Source: Gemmatimonadota bacterium
GTDB taxonomy: Bacteria; Latescibacterota; UBA2968; UBA8231
DNA length: 62,210 nucleotides
Direction of reading: 5' to 3'
Assembly: GCA_009840005.1 (NCBI GenBank)
Contig: VXOR01000077.1
Location: forward strand, 1 to 62,210
Part shown: piece after piece, positions 17,193-25,449 of the stretch
Position numbering within the stretch: the first letter of the stretch is position 1
How the letters are laid out: each line of letters begins with the position of its first letter
The notes under the pieces: generated by a model
What the model was told of the DNA's origin: nothing
What the model saw: the letters and a program-made list of their open reading frames with translations, nothing else
Databases searched by the model: none
Program-made: the position numbers and the translations under genes

Positions 17193-18017
17193 TCAAGTGT
17201 TCATGTACCCGCGTACAAAAGCCGCTGACGTCGCCACCTGATCCTCTTCAAGGCTGTGCAATATCAGCGACCCGTCAAAACCTATCTGCCGCAAGCACGC
17301 CAAGTAATGATCGTAGTCGAGCAACCCCGTACCCGCGGCTTGGTGCCCAACGTCGCCATCCTGCTCCAAGTCCTTGGCGTGAGCCAGCCTAATCGAATCC
17401 CCGAGCAGGCCGAATGCCTCGTCTAAGACCTCGCGCATCCTCGGTAGCTGACCAGCGTGGAATAAATTGGCTCCGTCGATAACCACCTGCAAATGCTTGG
17501 ATTGCACCTCGTCGAGCAAGCGCCGCGCCTTCTGCGCCGAATCCACCACATTGTTGACCTCCGGCTCAAATACGAGAGTCACGCCCTGCGCCTCGGCAAT
17601 CTCCACGGCTTCTCCCATGGCCGCGACCATCTCGGCCCATGCAGCCGGCGTGCTGTTGTCGGGATGGCCGCCCCACAGCCAGTCGGGATTGCGCGTACCC
17701 GTGCAAGAAGTGATCAGTTCCGTCCCCAACTTGCCACTCGCAGCGGCCAGCGCGGCCAGCCACTGCATCCCAGCGCGACGCTTTTCCAAGTCGGGGTCGA
17801 TGATGTTGAAGGTTCCCGACAGCGCAGCGACCTCAATGCCGCGCGTTGCGTGCGCAGCGCGGATGCGCTCGCAATCCGAGTCCGTCAGCGCCGCCGGATC
17901 AATGCCCGCAGCCGGCAAATCGAGCTGCACGGCCTCCAAACCAGCAGCCTGCACCCCGTCGAGGCTCTCTTCCAGCGTCGGTCGCTCAAAAACCTTGTGA
18001 AAAATCCCTAGCTTCAT
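17193..18017 (-). CDS. Sugar phosphate isomerase/epimerase (xylose isomerase-like TIM barrel)
   Basis: This 274-aa protein opens MKLGIFHKVFERPTLEESLD. Likely metal-ligand strands are LVFEPEVNNVV (Glu), LQVVIDGANLFH (Asp), RLAHAKDLEQDG (His) and a final Glu in LILHSLEEDQV. This is the AP_endonuc_2 pattern of isomerases and epimerases. The start at 18017 has AGAAAGGGACTCG upstream. It lies directly before a Gfo/Idh/MocA gene, a common pairing for breakdown of inositol-like or rare sugars. Confidence 0.86.
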   Translation of the reverse strand: MKLGIFHKVFERPTLEESLDGVQAAGLEAVQLDLPAAGIDPAALTDSDCERIRAAHATRGIEVAALSGTFNIIDPDLEKRRAGMQWLAALAAASGKLGTELITSCTGTRNPDWLWGGHPDNSTPAAWAEMVAAMGEAVEIAEAQGVTLVFEPEVNNVVDSAQKARRLLDEVQSKHLQVVIDGANLFHAGQLPRMREVLDEAFGLLGDSIRLAHAKDLEQDGDVGHQAAGTGLLDYDHYLACLRQIGFDGSLILHSLEEDQVATSAAFVRGYMNT

Positions 18018-18121
18018 GTCGAGTCCCTTTCTCGTAGGTGCGCCGACAAAAAATAACCCCCAGCGGCGGCCCAACTCTATAAGGAATGGACGCCAGTGGG
18101 GGGAATAAAAATTTTCGAGAA

Positions 18122-18334
18122 TCAGCGATTGATGAGACGTTTTAGGCCGCTATACACAAGGAATACAACGCCAGCACCGCCGAGTGCTTTGGCTCCCTCG
18201 CTTAGTATTTTCATCGCATTACCGACTTGGGCCTCGCTCCCGAAAAATACCATGTAAAGTAGCAGTAACAGTACGGCCGCAAAACCGCCGACGATTAGCC
18301 TCGCCAGTTGGTATCCCCTCTTAATTCTGATCAT
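18122..18334 (-). CDS. Small two-helix membrane protein
   Basis: This 70-aa protein has a basic start (IRIKRGYQ) and two hydrophobic helices (LIVGGFAAVLLLLLYMVFFG and GGAGVVFLVYSGL). It overlaps the upstream coiled-coil gene by 14 bases. It is the last of three very small genes on the minus strand (18122-18754) that look like one operon. I recognise no family. Both ends of the cluster are at intergenic gaps. Confidence 0.6.
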   Translation of the reverse strand: MIRIKRGYQLARLIVGGFAAVLLLLLYMVFFGSEAQVGNAMKILSEGAKALGGAGVVFLVYSGLKRLINR

Positions 18335-18524
18335 TTTGTACGTCTAGCTGTCTGGAAAGAAAGCCGTAATGGCGTTGGTTCTCTTGCTGGCTAACTTCCA
18401 AAAAGCGGCCAGCAAGCTCGATCTTTTCGCGCTGTACAGAAGCCATTTCGGCAACAAGCTGCCTATCATCAGCCGAAACTACTTCTGGCCGCTCGCTATC
18501 GGTTTTGCCTGATCGTGACGCCAT
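18321..18524 (-). CDS. Small charged, helical protein of unknown function
   Basis: This 67-aa hydrophilic protein is predicted to be largely helical (RQLVAEMASVQREKIELAGRFLEVSQQ, judged by composition). Its ATG overlaps the upstream stop by one base (TGATG), and its end overlaps the membrane protein gene. The three-gene arrangement suggests an antitoxin-like or accessory protein that acts with the membrane protein, but no family is recognised. Confidence 0.55.
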   Translation of the reverse strand: MASRSGKTDSERPEVVSADDRQLVAEMASVQREKIELAGRFLEVSQQENQRHYGFLSRQLDVQNDQN

Positions 18525-18754
18525 CAGGAATCTACTTCGCCCATTAGCGAGTGCCCCCTGAGTTGGGGAATGGTCGGCAGTTCGCCCGTCAGCATATCCA
18601 AGTATAGCTCTGGGTCCATGGCCACAATATCAAACCCATTTCCAAAACGCGATTTGATGATTTTATAAATCAGCCCGGCTCCTTCCGGCGTATTTCTACG
18701 CCGCTGAACCTCCTCAAGAGCTTCTCTTTCAGTCTTTCCGCGAATTATCTGCAT
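18524..18754 (-). CDS. Small protein of unknown function (first of three-gene unit)
   Basis: This 76-aa protein begins MQIIRGKTEREALEEVQRRR and continues to FGNGFDIVAMDPELYLDML. I chose the ATG at 18754 because GAAAGGAGACC precedes it; longer forms lack support. It is translationally coupled to the next gene. Acidic, with no recognisable domain. Confidence 0.55.
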   Translation of the reverse strand: MQIIRGKTEREALEEVQRRRNTPEGAGLIYKIIKSRFGNGFDIVAMDPELYLDMLTGELPTIPQLRGHSLMGEVDS

Positions 18755-18818
18755 GACGGTCTCCTTTCTCTGTACAAAAATAAGCCTAATAAGGTCGTCC
18801 CGGTCAAGAAAATCTCCC

Positions 18819-20267
18819 TCAACGCAAAAACTGCAATGCGTAGAGCCGCGCGTCCCGCATCTCAAAGCGCAGCCGCACCGGCGTGCCCGCTAGCTTCCCA
18901 ATGGGCTCCTGCCAACTCACCTCCTTACACACCCCATTGCCCATCACCACCTCGGACGCTTGCATCGCTTGCCCGTTTTCATCGAGCACTTCCACCCGCA
19001 ACCACCCTCCGGCTCCCCCGTCGAAGTTCAGCACCAATCGCTCGCCGGCAAACTGCAACAGCGGTGTCGTGAAAGACCCGCCGCCATAGCCAGCCTCCGC
19101 CGCCACAAACCCATCTAGCCGCAGCGAGGCGCGAAAAATCCCGCTCGCTCGCGCCTGCTGCTGGTCCTCCCTGCCGCCGTGCCGCCGCGCCGTGCCATTG
19201 TAATAGAGCCATAACTCGTCGCCCACCGGAATAAACCACGGATTGGCAAACAGCATCCCGCTCAACAGGCCGCCGTCCCATCCCTGGCGCAAAAAGGCCC
19301 GGCGCTCCCCCTGCCGCTGCCAGTTAATCCCATCGCGGCTGCTGAGTAACTGCACATCCATGGTCGCCGGGAAGTCGTCCTCACCCCAGTGATAGTACGC
19401 CGCCGGCAGCATGAAATAGGCGTCCTGCGCCGCATCGTACTTGGTGGCGCAACTAGTGTAAAAGTCGATATTGGGCCGGGGATCGTCGCGCTGGAACGGC
19501 ACCGGGATCTGCAAATCCTCCTCATCCGCTTCAAAGACGATCTCCTGATCGGACCAATGCCTAAAATCGGGCGAGGTTATCCGTCCAACGCAGCGGTACG
19601 ATCCCTTGCCCCCGGCCTCGGCTGCTTCGGACAAGTGCTGGGTCTCCCTAACCCGCGTATAGCCCACGTACAGTTCAAGCCGGTCGTCCCAGAAAAACAT
19701 ATTCTGCGTGTCGCACATCGTCCGCGGCGGATTCGGCTGGTCTGGATAGTACTGCCAGTGTAGCCCATCAGCCGAGTGCATCGCCCACAGTCCTGGCTCG
19801 ACGCCCTGCGCCCGCTCTTCATCCGTTGGCTGGAACTTAGTCCACAACTTGTAGCGTTCCTCGGCTACCGCCCGCTCGTCGCGCAACACAGTCGCCCCCT
19901 GCATGCTCTGCTGCTCGACCAACGGCGCGACGATATTGTTGTCCCGGCTGCCGCGAAATTCCACTAGGCCCAGCCCGGGCTTTTCCCAGTGCAGCCCATC
20001 CGTGGACTCTGCGTAGCCCAGCCGCCGCGCCCCCTCCATCGGCAATCCAGTCTGCATAGTCGCGTCGTACCACATCCGCCACTGGCCATCCGCCTCCCGC
20101 CACACCGTGTTATACGCCCCAATCCCCCACTCCTCCCACGCCCGATCCGGCCGCAACACCGGCTCTAAGTGCTGCACCGGCGTCCCCATTTGCAGCGCGA
20201 TCCCCTCGCGCTCGGCAAAAAACCGCTCGTCGATAAAAAGTTGCTTCCTGTCGCCTATATCTAACAT
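18819..20267 (-). CDS. Glycoside hydrolase-like five-bladed propeller protein (GH43/GH32-like)
   Basis: This protein of about 482 aa starts MLDIGDRKQLFIDERFF. It contains repeated propeller strands such as WRMWYDATM, RRLGYAESTDGLHWEKPGLG, LWAMHSADGLHWQYYP, YRCVGRITSPDFRHWSDQ and QLLSSRDGINWQR. The SxDGxxW repeats are typical of beta-fructosidase/arabinanase-like folds and related uncharacterised secreted or cytoplasmic proteins. No signal peptide is seen at this start. AAGGAGTAG precedes ATG 20267. A beta-sandwich-like C terminus (LVLNFDGGAGGWLRVEVLDE) resembles a DUF1349 or carbohydrate-binding region. Catalytic residues cannot be assigned by eye. Confidence 0.68.
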   Translation of the reverse strand: MLDIGDRKQLFIDERFFAEREGIALQMGTPVQHLEPVLRPDRAWEEWGIGAYNTVWREADGQWRMWYDATMQTGLPMEGARRLGYAESTDGLHWEKPGLGLVEFRGSRDNNIVAPLVEQQSMQGATVLRDERAVAEERYKLWTKFQPTDEERAQGVEPGLWAMHSADGLHWQYYPDQPNPPRTMCDTQNMFFWDDRLELYVGYTRVRETQHLSEAAEAGGKGSYRCVGRITSPDFRHWSDQEIVFEADEEDLQIPVPFQRDDPRPNIDFYTSCATKYDAAQDAYFMLPAAYYHWGEDDFPATMDVQLLSSRDGINWQRQGERRAFLRQGWDGGLLSGMLFANPWFIPVGDELWLYYNGTARRHGGREDQQQARASGIFRASLRLDGFVAAEAGYGGGSFTTPLLQFAGERLVLNFDGGAGGWLRVEVLDENGQAMQASEVVMGNGVCKEVSWQEPIGKLAGTPVRLRFEMRDARLYALQFLR

Positions 20268-20489
20268 GGGACTACTCCTTGGTGGGGACGTGTTTAATGC
20301 GATCGAATGGATCGGTTGATTACGAGATACATCGTGATGAAGTTTGCGCCCCATACTGTATCCCGCCAATGAATCCAAGGCAAGGATCATCGAACACCTT
20401 ATTGACAGCTCGGATCAAGCCTCATAAATAATAAGGCCGTTAAAACCCAATTTTTCTGGATTACACCGGTGAGAACCGAAGGAGTAAAC
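20268..20489. promoter_or_regulatory. Divergent intergenic region
   Basis: This 222-bp gap lies between the minus-strand GH-like gene and the plus-strand DUF1349 gene. It holds the ribosome binding sites AAGGAG (minus, near 20280) and AAGGAG (plus, near 20480). Promoters for both genes should lie here; none is clear enough to place. Confidence 0.4.
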
Positions 20490-21053
20490 ATGACTACAAC
20501 CCGCGAAGAACTCGTCTTTGCCGATGCGTTCGACGGTGCCCTCGATCCCGAGTGGACTTGGCTGCGCGAACATCCCGGCTTTTGGCGCTTGCAGGACGGC
20601 CTAGAAATTCGCGTCGAACCAGGCGTGGCCCCTACCGTGCAAAACGCGCTTCTGCGCCCAGCCCCAGATCGCAGCACGGCAACCTGGGCCATAGAAGTGA
20701 CCGTGTACAACCACACCCACCCCATCCAGCAGTACGAGCAAGCCGGCATCACTTGGTACCAAAACGGCAAGCCTATCTTCAAGCAAGTCAAGGAATTAAT
20801 CGACGGCGATCTCTACATTATTCCCGGCCGCAAGCCCATGCCCACCCAGAGCGTGCGCCTGCGCCTCGTCGTCACCGCCGATTCTTGGGAAGCCCAGTAC
20901 CGGCCCGAGGGTGCAGACCAATTCCACACTGCGGATCGGGGCGAGTTGCCCCCGCCCGGCGACGATCAAGTCAGCATCCAATGCTACAACGGCCCCGAAA
21001 ACGCCGAGCACTGGATCCGCTTTCAGGACTTTCAGATCAAGCGCCTCGGCTAG
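20490..21053 (+). CDS. DUF1349 family protein (concanavalin-like fold)
   Basis: This 187-aa protein matches the DUF1349 pattern: DGALDPEWTWLREHPGFWRLQDGLEIRVEPG at the N terminus, then YEQAGITWYQNGKPIFKQVKE and VRLRLVVTADSWEAQYRP. The family has a lectin/glucanase-like sandwich and is linked to carbohydrate metabolism. No signal peptide is seen. AAGGAG TAAAC precedes the ATG. Its TAG overlaps the stop of the opposing Gfo/Idh gene (shared CTAG). Being divergent from the GH-like gene suggests joint regulation in glycan use. Confidence 0.8.
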   Translation: MTTTREELVFADAFDGALDPEWTWLREHPGFWRLQDGLEIRVEPGVAPTVQNALLRPAPDRSTATWAIEVTVYNHTHPIQQYEQAGITWYQNGKPIFKQVKELIDGDLYIIPGRKPMPTQSVRLRLVVTADSWEAQYRPEGADQFHTADRGELPPPGDDQVSIQCYNGPENAEHWIRFQDFQIKRLG

Positions 21054-22141
21054 CGAAACCAGTCGTAATTCAACCCCAACGACCGATCCTGCAACGGCAA
21101 CTCCACCCGCTCCCCACCCTGCGCTGCGGAAACCTTCAACGCCACCTCTACCTCTAAGGCCACGCCCACGCGCCGCCCCGAATTCTTCGGCTCATCCATC
21201 TCCCCGGCCAAACACCGCATCACATCATCCACGCAATACACCGCCCCGTACGGCATATTGAACTGCGGCTGCGGCCAATCCAACTCCGCCACGGCCGACC
21301 CTGCCGGCCCTTCCACCTGCTGCCACAACCGCCATCCCTTGCCGTAGTCGAAAGCCATCTCCCCACGCGCTCCACACAACCGCACCCCCGGTGCTCCCTT
21401 GCGGAAATGCACCACCGTCCCGTCCGCAGCCACCAACATCCCCTGACCGGCAAACTCGTCGCTGCCCGACTCCCGTCGCGGCTGATCCCCCGTACCGACC
21501 ACCCAAGCTGGAGGCGCGTCGAGGAAATACGACCAGTTCTGATGCTGCGCCCCAGCACCCGGAGCCTCGATCGACACCAGTTCGCCAATCGCCCCTTCTG
21601 CAAGCAGCGCCTTAGCCCGCGCAAACGAAGGATGCGTCGTGGTAATCGCCCCGCAACACAGGGGTACTCTCGCCTCAGCGCAGACACCTACCATCCGGTC
21701 CACTTCCTCTAGCGTATGCACCATCGGCTTTTCCGTGACGATGCCCTTGGCCCCGCACTCGACGGCCAGACAGGTAAAATGCGCGCGGTATTTGGTATTG
21801 GTACACACCGCGACGATCTCGGGCCGCTCCTTTCGCAGCATGGCCTCGGCGTCCTCGTAGAGCGCTTCAATCCCATAGCGCTCGCCATAGGCTTTCAGTC
21901 GCTTGGGATCGCGGTCGGCGGCAATGACCGTCTCCACCTCGGGCCGGTCCCACAGCGCCTCGGCATACGAGGTGGGATTGCCCTCGTCGCCGGGATGGTC
22001 GTAGTGGTGGAATTTGCGATGGATGTCCAACGGCGGCGTGGGCCGGTCGATATCGTCGATTTCAAAGCGATCTCCGATCCGGGCGGCCAAATCGTAGAGC
22101 AGGCCCATCCAGCCTAAACCGATAACTGCGGCGCGATACAT
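21050..22141 (-). CDS. Gfo/Idh/MocA family oxidoreductase
   Basis: This 363-aa protein has a Rossmann fold start YRAAVIGLGWMGLLYDLAAR and the EKP motif GIVTEKPMVHTLEEVD near residue 140. There is an unusually long insertion after the first strand (about residues 22-55). The start at ATG 22141 has AAGGAG 7 bases upstream. Its stop overlaps that of the DUF1349 gene. Substrate unknown, probably a sugar or cyclitol derivative. Confidence 0.85.
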   Translation of the reverse strand: MYRAAVIGLGWMGLLYDLAARIGDRFEIDDIDRPTPPLDIHRKFHHYDHPGDEGNPTSYAEALWDRPEVETVIAADRDPKRLKAYGERYGIEALYEDAEAMLRKERPEIVAVCTNTKYRAHFTCLAVECGAKGIVTEKPMVHTLEEVDRMVGVCAEARVPLCCGAITTTHPSFARAKALLAEGAIGELVSIEAPGAGAQHQNWSYFLDAPPAWVVGTGDQPRRESGSDEFAGQGMLVAADGTVVHFRKGAPGVRLCGARGEMAFDYGKGWRLWQQVEGPAGSAVAELDWPQPQFNMPYGAVYCVDDVMRCLAGEMDEPKNSGRRVGVALEVEVALKVSAAQGGERVELPLQDRSLGLNYDWFR

Positions 22142-22271
22142 AAGCAATCTCCTTTAGATATAGCAATCCTGAATGACTTGAAAATTCGGGCAGCTCATCT
22201 TCCTGTGCATCTATTTAGCGTCCATCTGCGCCATCTGCGGATGATCTTATAAATGATGCAGGATGCTATAA

Positions 22272-23120
22272 TCAATCGGCCCGCAACACCGCGTTGTGCG
22301 CGGCCAGATCCCAAGTCTCGTTGTACACCAGTGGCTGAGCCCGTTCGGGCGGATAGCCGGGGGGCGGATTATTGGGATCGAGCAACTCCAGCCGATCGCG
22401 GCCCCGGGACTTATCGAGCCACGCCCGCTCCTCGGGTGCAGCTTGCACCGGACGCCGCAAAATAAACTCCACCCGGTCGCGGCGCGAGAAAGCCGCATGG
22501 GCGACGAACACCCGATGTACATCGCTTCCATCCCAAGTAGCCAAATCCGGCAGCAGTACCGGGCCGGTACAGATCTGGTACTGACCATCGTCTGCGTTGA
22601 GGTTCATGACGTTGATCGGATATTCGAGCTCGACCTCAATGCCACTCGCCGCATCCTGGTACACCGAGCGGGCGTTTTGCGCATCGCCGGCAAAGGTCGA
22701 AGCCACAATGGCGTCGGCTTCCTCCAGCGCCTCGGATGCGGGATAAGAGCGGATGTCGATGGTGTAGTCCTGATACGCATCCGCCAGCGAACGCGCACTA
22801 ACCGCCTCGGGTTCCGTACTCGGCCGCTGGGCAATCGCCGGAATCGAGGAGCGGCTAAAGGCCATCCGCCACTCGCCGCTGGGGATCTGGAACAGGTTTT
22901 CGCTGGCAATGGTGTATTCGCTGCGGCAGGGTGCGCCCAAAAAGAGTTCGGCCAGCTCGGACCCGTCGCCGTCGCGCAAAACGCAACGGGCTTCCAAGGT
23001 AAAGCGCACGTGATAGACCTGACCGTGCTCACCGACGAAACCGCCGGGCCACTTGTAATACGGATCCGGCTTCCAGGGATGGGCCTTCCAAGTAAAGGAC
23101 GAGCGGGGAAAATTAATCAT
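22272..23120 (-). CDS. Conserved protein of unknown function
   Basis: This soluble protein of about 282 aa starts MINFPRSSFTWKAHPWKPDPYY. Features are FVGEHGQVYHVRFTLEARCVL, APCRSEYTIASENLFQIPSGEW, YPINVMNLNADDGQYQICTG and FVAHAAFSRRDRVEFILRRP. Aromatic beta strands and many acidic loops suggest a sandwich fold, but I do not recognise the family. I chose ATG 23120 because GGCAGGAG is correctly spaced for it rather than for the ATG at 23126. A paralogue may occur near sugar oxidoreductases elsewhere; this is not visible here. Confidence 0.6.
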   Translation of the reverse strand: MINFPRSSFTWKAHPWKPDPYYKWPGGFVGEHGQVYHVRFTLEARCVLRDGDGSELAELFLGAPCRSEYTIASENLFQIPSGEWRMAFSRSSIPAIAQRPSTEPEAVSARSLADAYQDYTIDIRSYPASEALEEADAIVASTFAGDAQNARSVYQDAASGIEVELEYPINVMNLNADDGQYQICTGPVLLPDLATWDGSDVHRVFVAHAAFSRRDRVEFILRRPVQAAPEERAWLDKSRGRDRLELLDPNNPPPGYPPERAQPLVYNETWDLAAHNAVLRAD

Positions 23121-23258
23121 CGCCATCTCCTGCCGGGGAACTTGCCCCGGCTGCTATGAGTTCACATCTTACTGCGCCAGCTTTTGTAGTATAGTAAAAG
23201 GCATCCTTAAGTACAAAATGCCCGATTCACTCTCACATCAATAGCCAAGGAGAATTCC

Positions 23259-23849
23259 ATGACTCGCCCTAATGCACTCCGTTTCGCCTGGGTTGCTGCC
23301 CTAACGTTCGCTCTTTCCGCCGAGGCAACCTTGGCGGAAACCTACGTGGTCGATGCCTCGCACTCTTCGGTCGATTTCAGCATTCGCCACCTCGTCGGCC
23401 GCACCAAGGGCCGCTTCGGCGACTTCAGCGGCACCATCAGCTACGACGCTGCCAAACCCGCAGCCTCCAGCTTCTCTGGCACCATTCAGGTCATGAGCAT
23501 CGACACCGGCAACGAGCGCCGCGATGGCCACCTGCAAAGCGACGACTTTTTCGGGGCCGAAACCTACCCCACAATCACCTTCGAATCCACTGAAGTGACT
23601 AGCACGGGCGAAAACACCCTCAACGTGAAGGGCAAGCTGACCATGCACGGTACCACCAAAGAGGTCACCCTGCCCATCGAGATTCTCGGCACTGGCATCA
23701 ATCCGCGGGGTGGCAAGGCGCAGATCGGCCTAGAAACGAATTTTTCCATCCTCTGCTCCGATTACGGAGTCAATAGCTGGGAACGCTTCAGCGCCGTGCT
23801 CGGAGACGAAGTAAGAATTCAGGTATTGATCGAGGCCAACGCAGAATAA
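23259..23849 (+). CDS. YceI family periplasmic protein
   Basis: This 196-aa protein has a signal peptide ending near EATLA-ETY. The YceI lipocalin-like domain follows: YVVDASHSSVDFSIRHLVGRTKGRFGDFSGTISYD, then ERRDGHLQSDDFFGAETYPTITFEST and GKLTMHGTTKEVTLPIEI. Such proteins bind isoprenoid-like ligands in the periplasm. AAGGAGAATTCC precedes the ATG. It is followed by an epimerase gene after 20 bases, perhaps one transcript. Confidence 0.92.
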   Translation: MTRPNALRFAWVAALTFALSAEATLAETYVVDASHSSVDFSIRHLVGRTKGRFGDFSGTISYDAAKPAASSFSGTIQVMSIDTGNERRDGHLQSDDFFGAETYPTITFESTEVTSTGENTLNVKGKLTMHGTTKEVTLPIEILGTGINPRGGKAQIGLETNFSILCSDYGVNSWERFSAVLGDEVRIQVLIEANAE

Positions 23850-23869
23850 GCCAGGGACGCGGGAAAGCC

Positions 23870-24556
23870 ATGAAAATACTCATTACCGGTGCCGCCGGAG
23901 CGGTCGGCTCCACGCTGGTCAAGGGGATGGGGCAGCGCCACCAATTGCGCGGTTTTGACCGCGTGGAAATGCCCGACCTAGCAGACAGCCAGGTAGGCGA
24001 TGTGGCCGATTACGATGCTTTGTTGGCAGCCGCCGAGGGCATGGAGGCCATCATCCATTTGACGGGCGTCGATAGCGAGTGGGAAAAGGCCCTGTCCAGC
24101 AATTTCATCGGCACGTACAATATGTTGGAGGCAGCCCGCATCCAAGGAGTACGTCGGGTGGCGTACGCCAGTCGCGCCGGGGTACACGGCCCCCTGCCCG
24201 AGGACGTTATGCGCCGCGTTGATATGCCTCCCCAGCCCTTGGGCTACTATACGGTCAGCAAGCTATTCGGCGAGCACATGGGCTATTCCTACGCCCAAAG
24301 GCACGACTTGGAGTTCGTCGCAGTACGCATAGGCAATTTCAGCCTCAAGCGCGATCAGCCCGAGCACCCGCACCAACTCAGCCACGGCGATGCCGTGCGG
24401 GTCTTTGAGCAGGCCGTGGTACACCCCGGGGTGCGCTACGAGATCGTGTACGGAGTGTCGGACAGCACTTGGCCGCGCTACGACCTCGACCACGGACGGC
24501 GCGCCATTGGCTACTATCCGCAGGATAAATCAGACTGGCGACCCGAGGAGGAATAA
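23870..24556 (+). CDS. NAD-dependent epimerase/dehydratase, uronate dehydrogenase-like
   Basis: This 228-aa short-chain type protein has the nucleotide motif ITGAAGAVGSTLVKGM. The catalytic YxxxK is in GYYTVSKLFGEHMGYSYA near residue 125, and VAYASRAGVHG is the Ser/Ala region. The short length and the motif PQPLGYYTVSK fit uronate dehydrogenase-like enzymes. It is followed 3 bases later by a TIM-barrel isomerase, consistent with uronate or related sugar-acid metabolism. Confidence 0.8.
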   Translation: MKILITGAAGAVGSTLVKGMGQRHQLRGFDRVEMPDLADSQVGDVADYDALLAAAEGMEAIIHLTGVDSEWEKALSSNFIGTYNMLEAARIQGVRRVAYASRAGVHGPLPEDVMRRVDMPPQPLGYYTVSKLFGEHMGYSYAQRHDLEFVAVRIGNFSLKRDQPEHPHQLSHGDAVRVFEQAVVHPGVRYEIVYGVSDSTWPRYDLDHGRRAIGYYPQDKSDWRPEEE

Positions 24557-24559
24557 GCT

Positions 24560-25378
24560 GTGATCAAATTGAGCACAATGGCCCGCGAGACGCCCACTAC
24601 CACCATTGATCAGGTCGTCGAACAGGCCCGGCAGTTGCAGTTGGACGGCGTCGATTTCCATTTGTCGGGCATGGACCGCAGCGTCGAGTATATCAACCAC
24701 GTCAAGAGGCTCTGTCTCAAGAGCGGCTTAAACATCGGCTATGCCGGGGCTGGCAGCTTTGTAGGGCTGCCCGAGGACCGAGCCAAGCGGATGGAGCAGG
24801 GTCGCGCCGATGTCGATGCCGCAGCTTTGCTAGGAGCGCAGGTGCTGCGCGTTTTCGCACGCCACAAGTGGCCGAACACCGTCGAGGAACAAGAGGCCCT
24901 GTGGCGTCCTATGATCGAGGATTTCCAGGCGATTGCCGACTACGCGGCTCAACGCGGGGTCATGATCGCCTTGCAAAACCACGACAACGGCAGTTTTGCC
25001 ATGACCGCGGATCAAGTGTTGCGCATCCTGCGCGAGACCGAGCGCGATAATTTCAGTTTTCTGTTGGATACCGGACAGTGGCTGGGGGCCATTGGCTCGC
25101 ATCCGCGCGGCGAGTTCGATCCGAACGTCGATTTGTACAAAGACTATCTGGAGCCGACCGCGCCTTTTGCCACGTACGTGCGGGCCAAGATCTACAAGAT
25201 CGACAGCGGCGTTGAGGAATTTATCGACTACAGGCGCGTGTTAGAAATTCTGCGCGGGGTAAATTTCAACGGCACGATCGGCTTAGTCTTTGAACTAGGC
25301 GAGTTCAACAGTTGCAGCCACGAGGAATGCATGCGCTTGGCCGCAGCCCATTTGCGCGAAGTGATCGCCGCTAGCTGA
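24560..25378 (+). CDS. Sugar phosphate isomerase/epimerase (TIM barrel)
   Basis: This 272-aa AP_endonuc_2-type barrel has likely metal-binding or catalytic strands at MIALQNHDNGSF, FSFLLDTGQWLG and VFELGEFNSCSHEEC. It starts at GTG 24560 with GAGGAGG before it and overlaps the tail spacing of the epimerase gene, so the two are coupled. Likely role: isomerisation or epimerisation of a keto-sugar or uronate product. Confidence 0.82.
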   Translation: MIKLSTMARETPTTTIDQVVEQARQLQLDGVDFHLSGMDRSVEYINHVKRLCLKSGLNIGYAGAGSFVGLPEDRAKRMEQGRADVDAAALLGAQVLRVFARHKWPNTVEEQEALWRPMIEDFQAIADYAAQRGVMIALQNHDNGSFAMTADQVLRILRETERDNFSFLLDTGQWLGAIGSHPRGEFDPNVDLYKDYLEPTAPFATYVRAKIYKIDSGVEEFIDYRRVLEILRGVNFNGTIGLVFELGEFNSCSHEECMRLAAAHLREVIAAS

Positions 25379-25449
25379 TACAGCATTCCGTTCCATGCAC
25401 CGCTCACCTTATCGCCTTATCTTCGTTGGGCCAACTGAAAGAAATAGCC

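Noticed and set aside
18066..18121. Possible terminator downstream of the small-gene cluster
   Set aside because: I could not find a convincing hairpin with a T run.
21050..21053. Overlapping convergent stop codons (CTAG) as a special signal
   Set aside because: A shared CTAG at convergent ends is a simple coincidence of tight packing.
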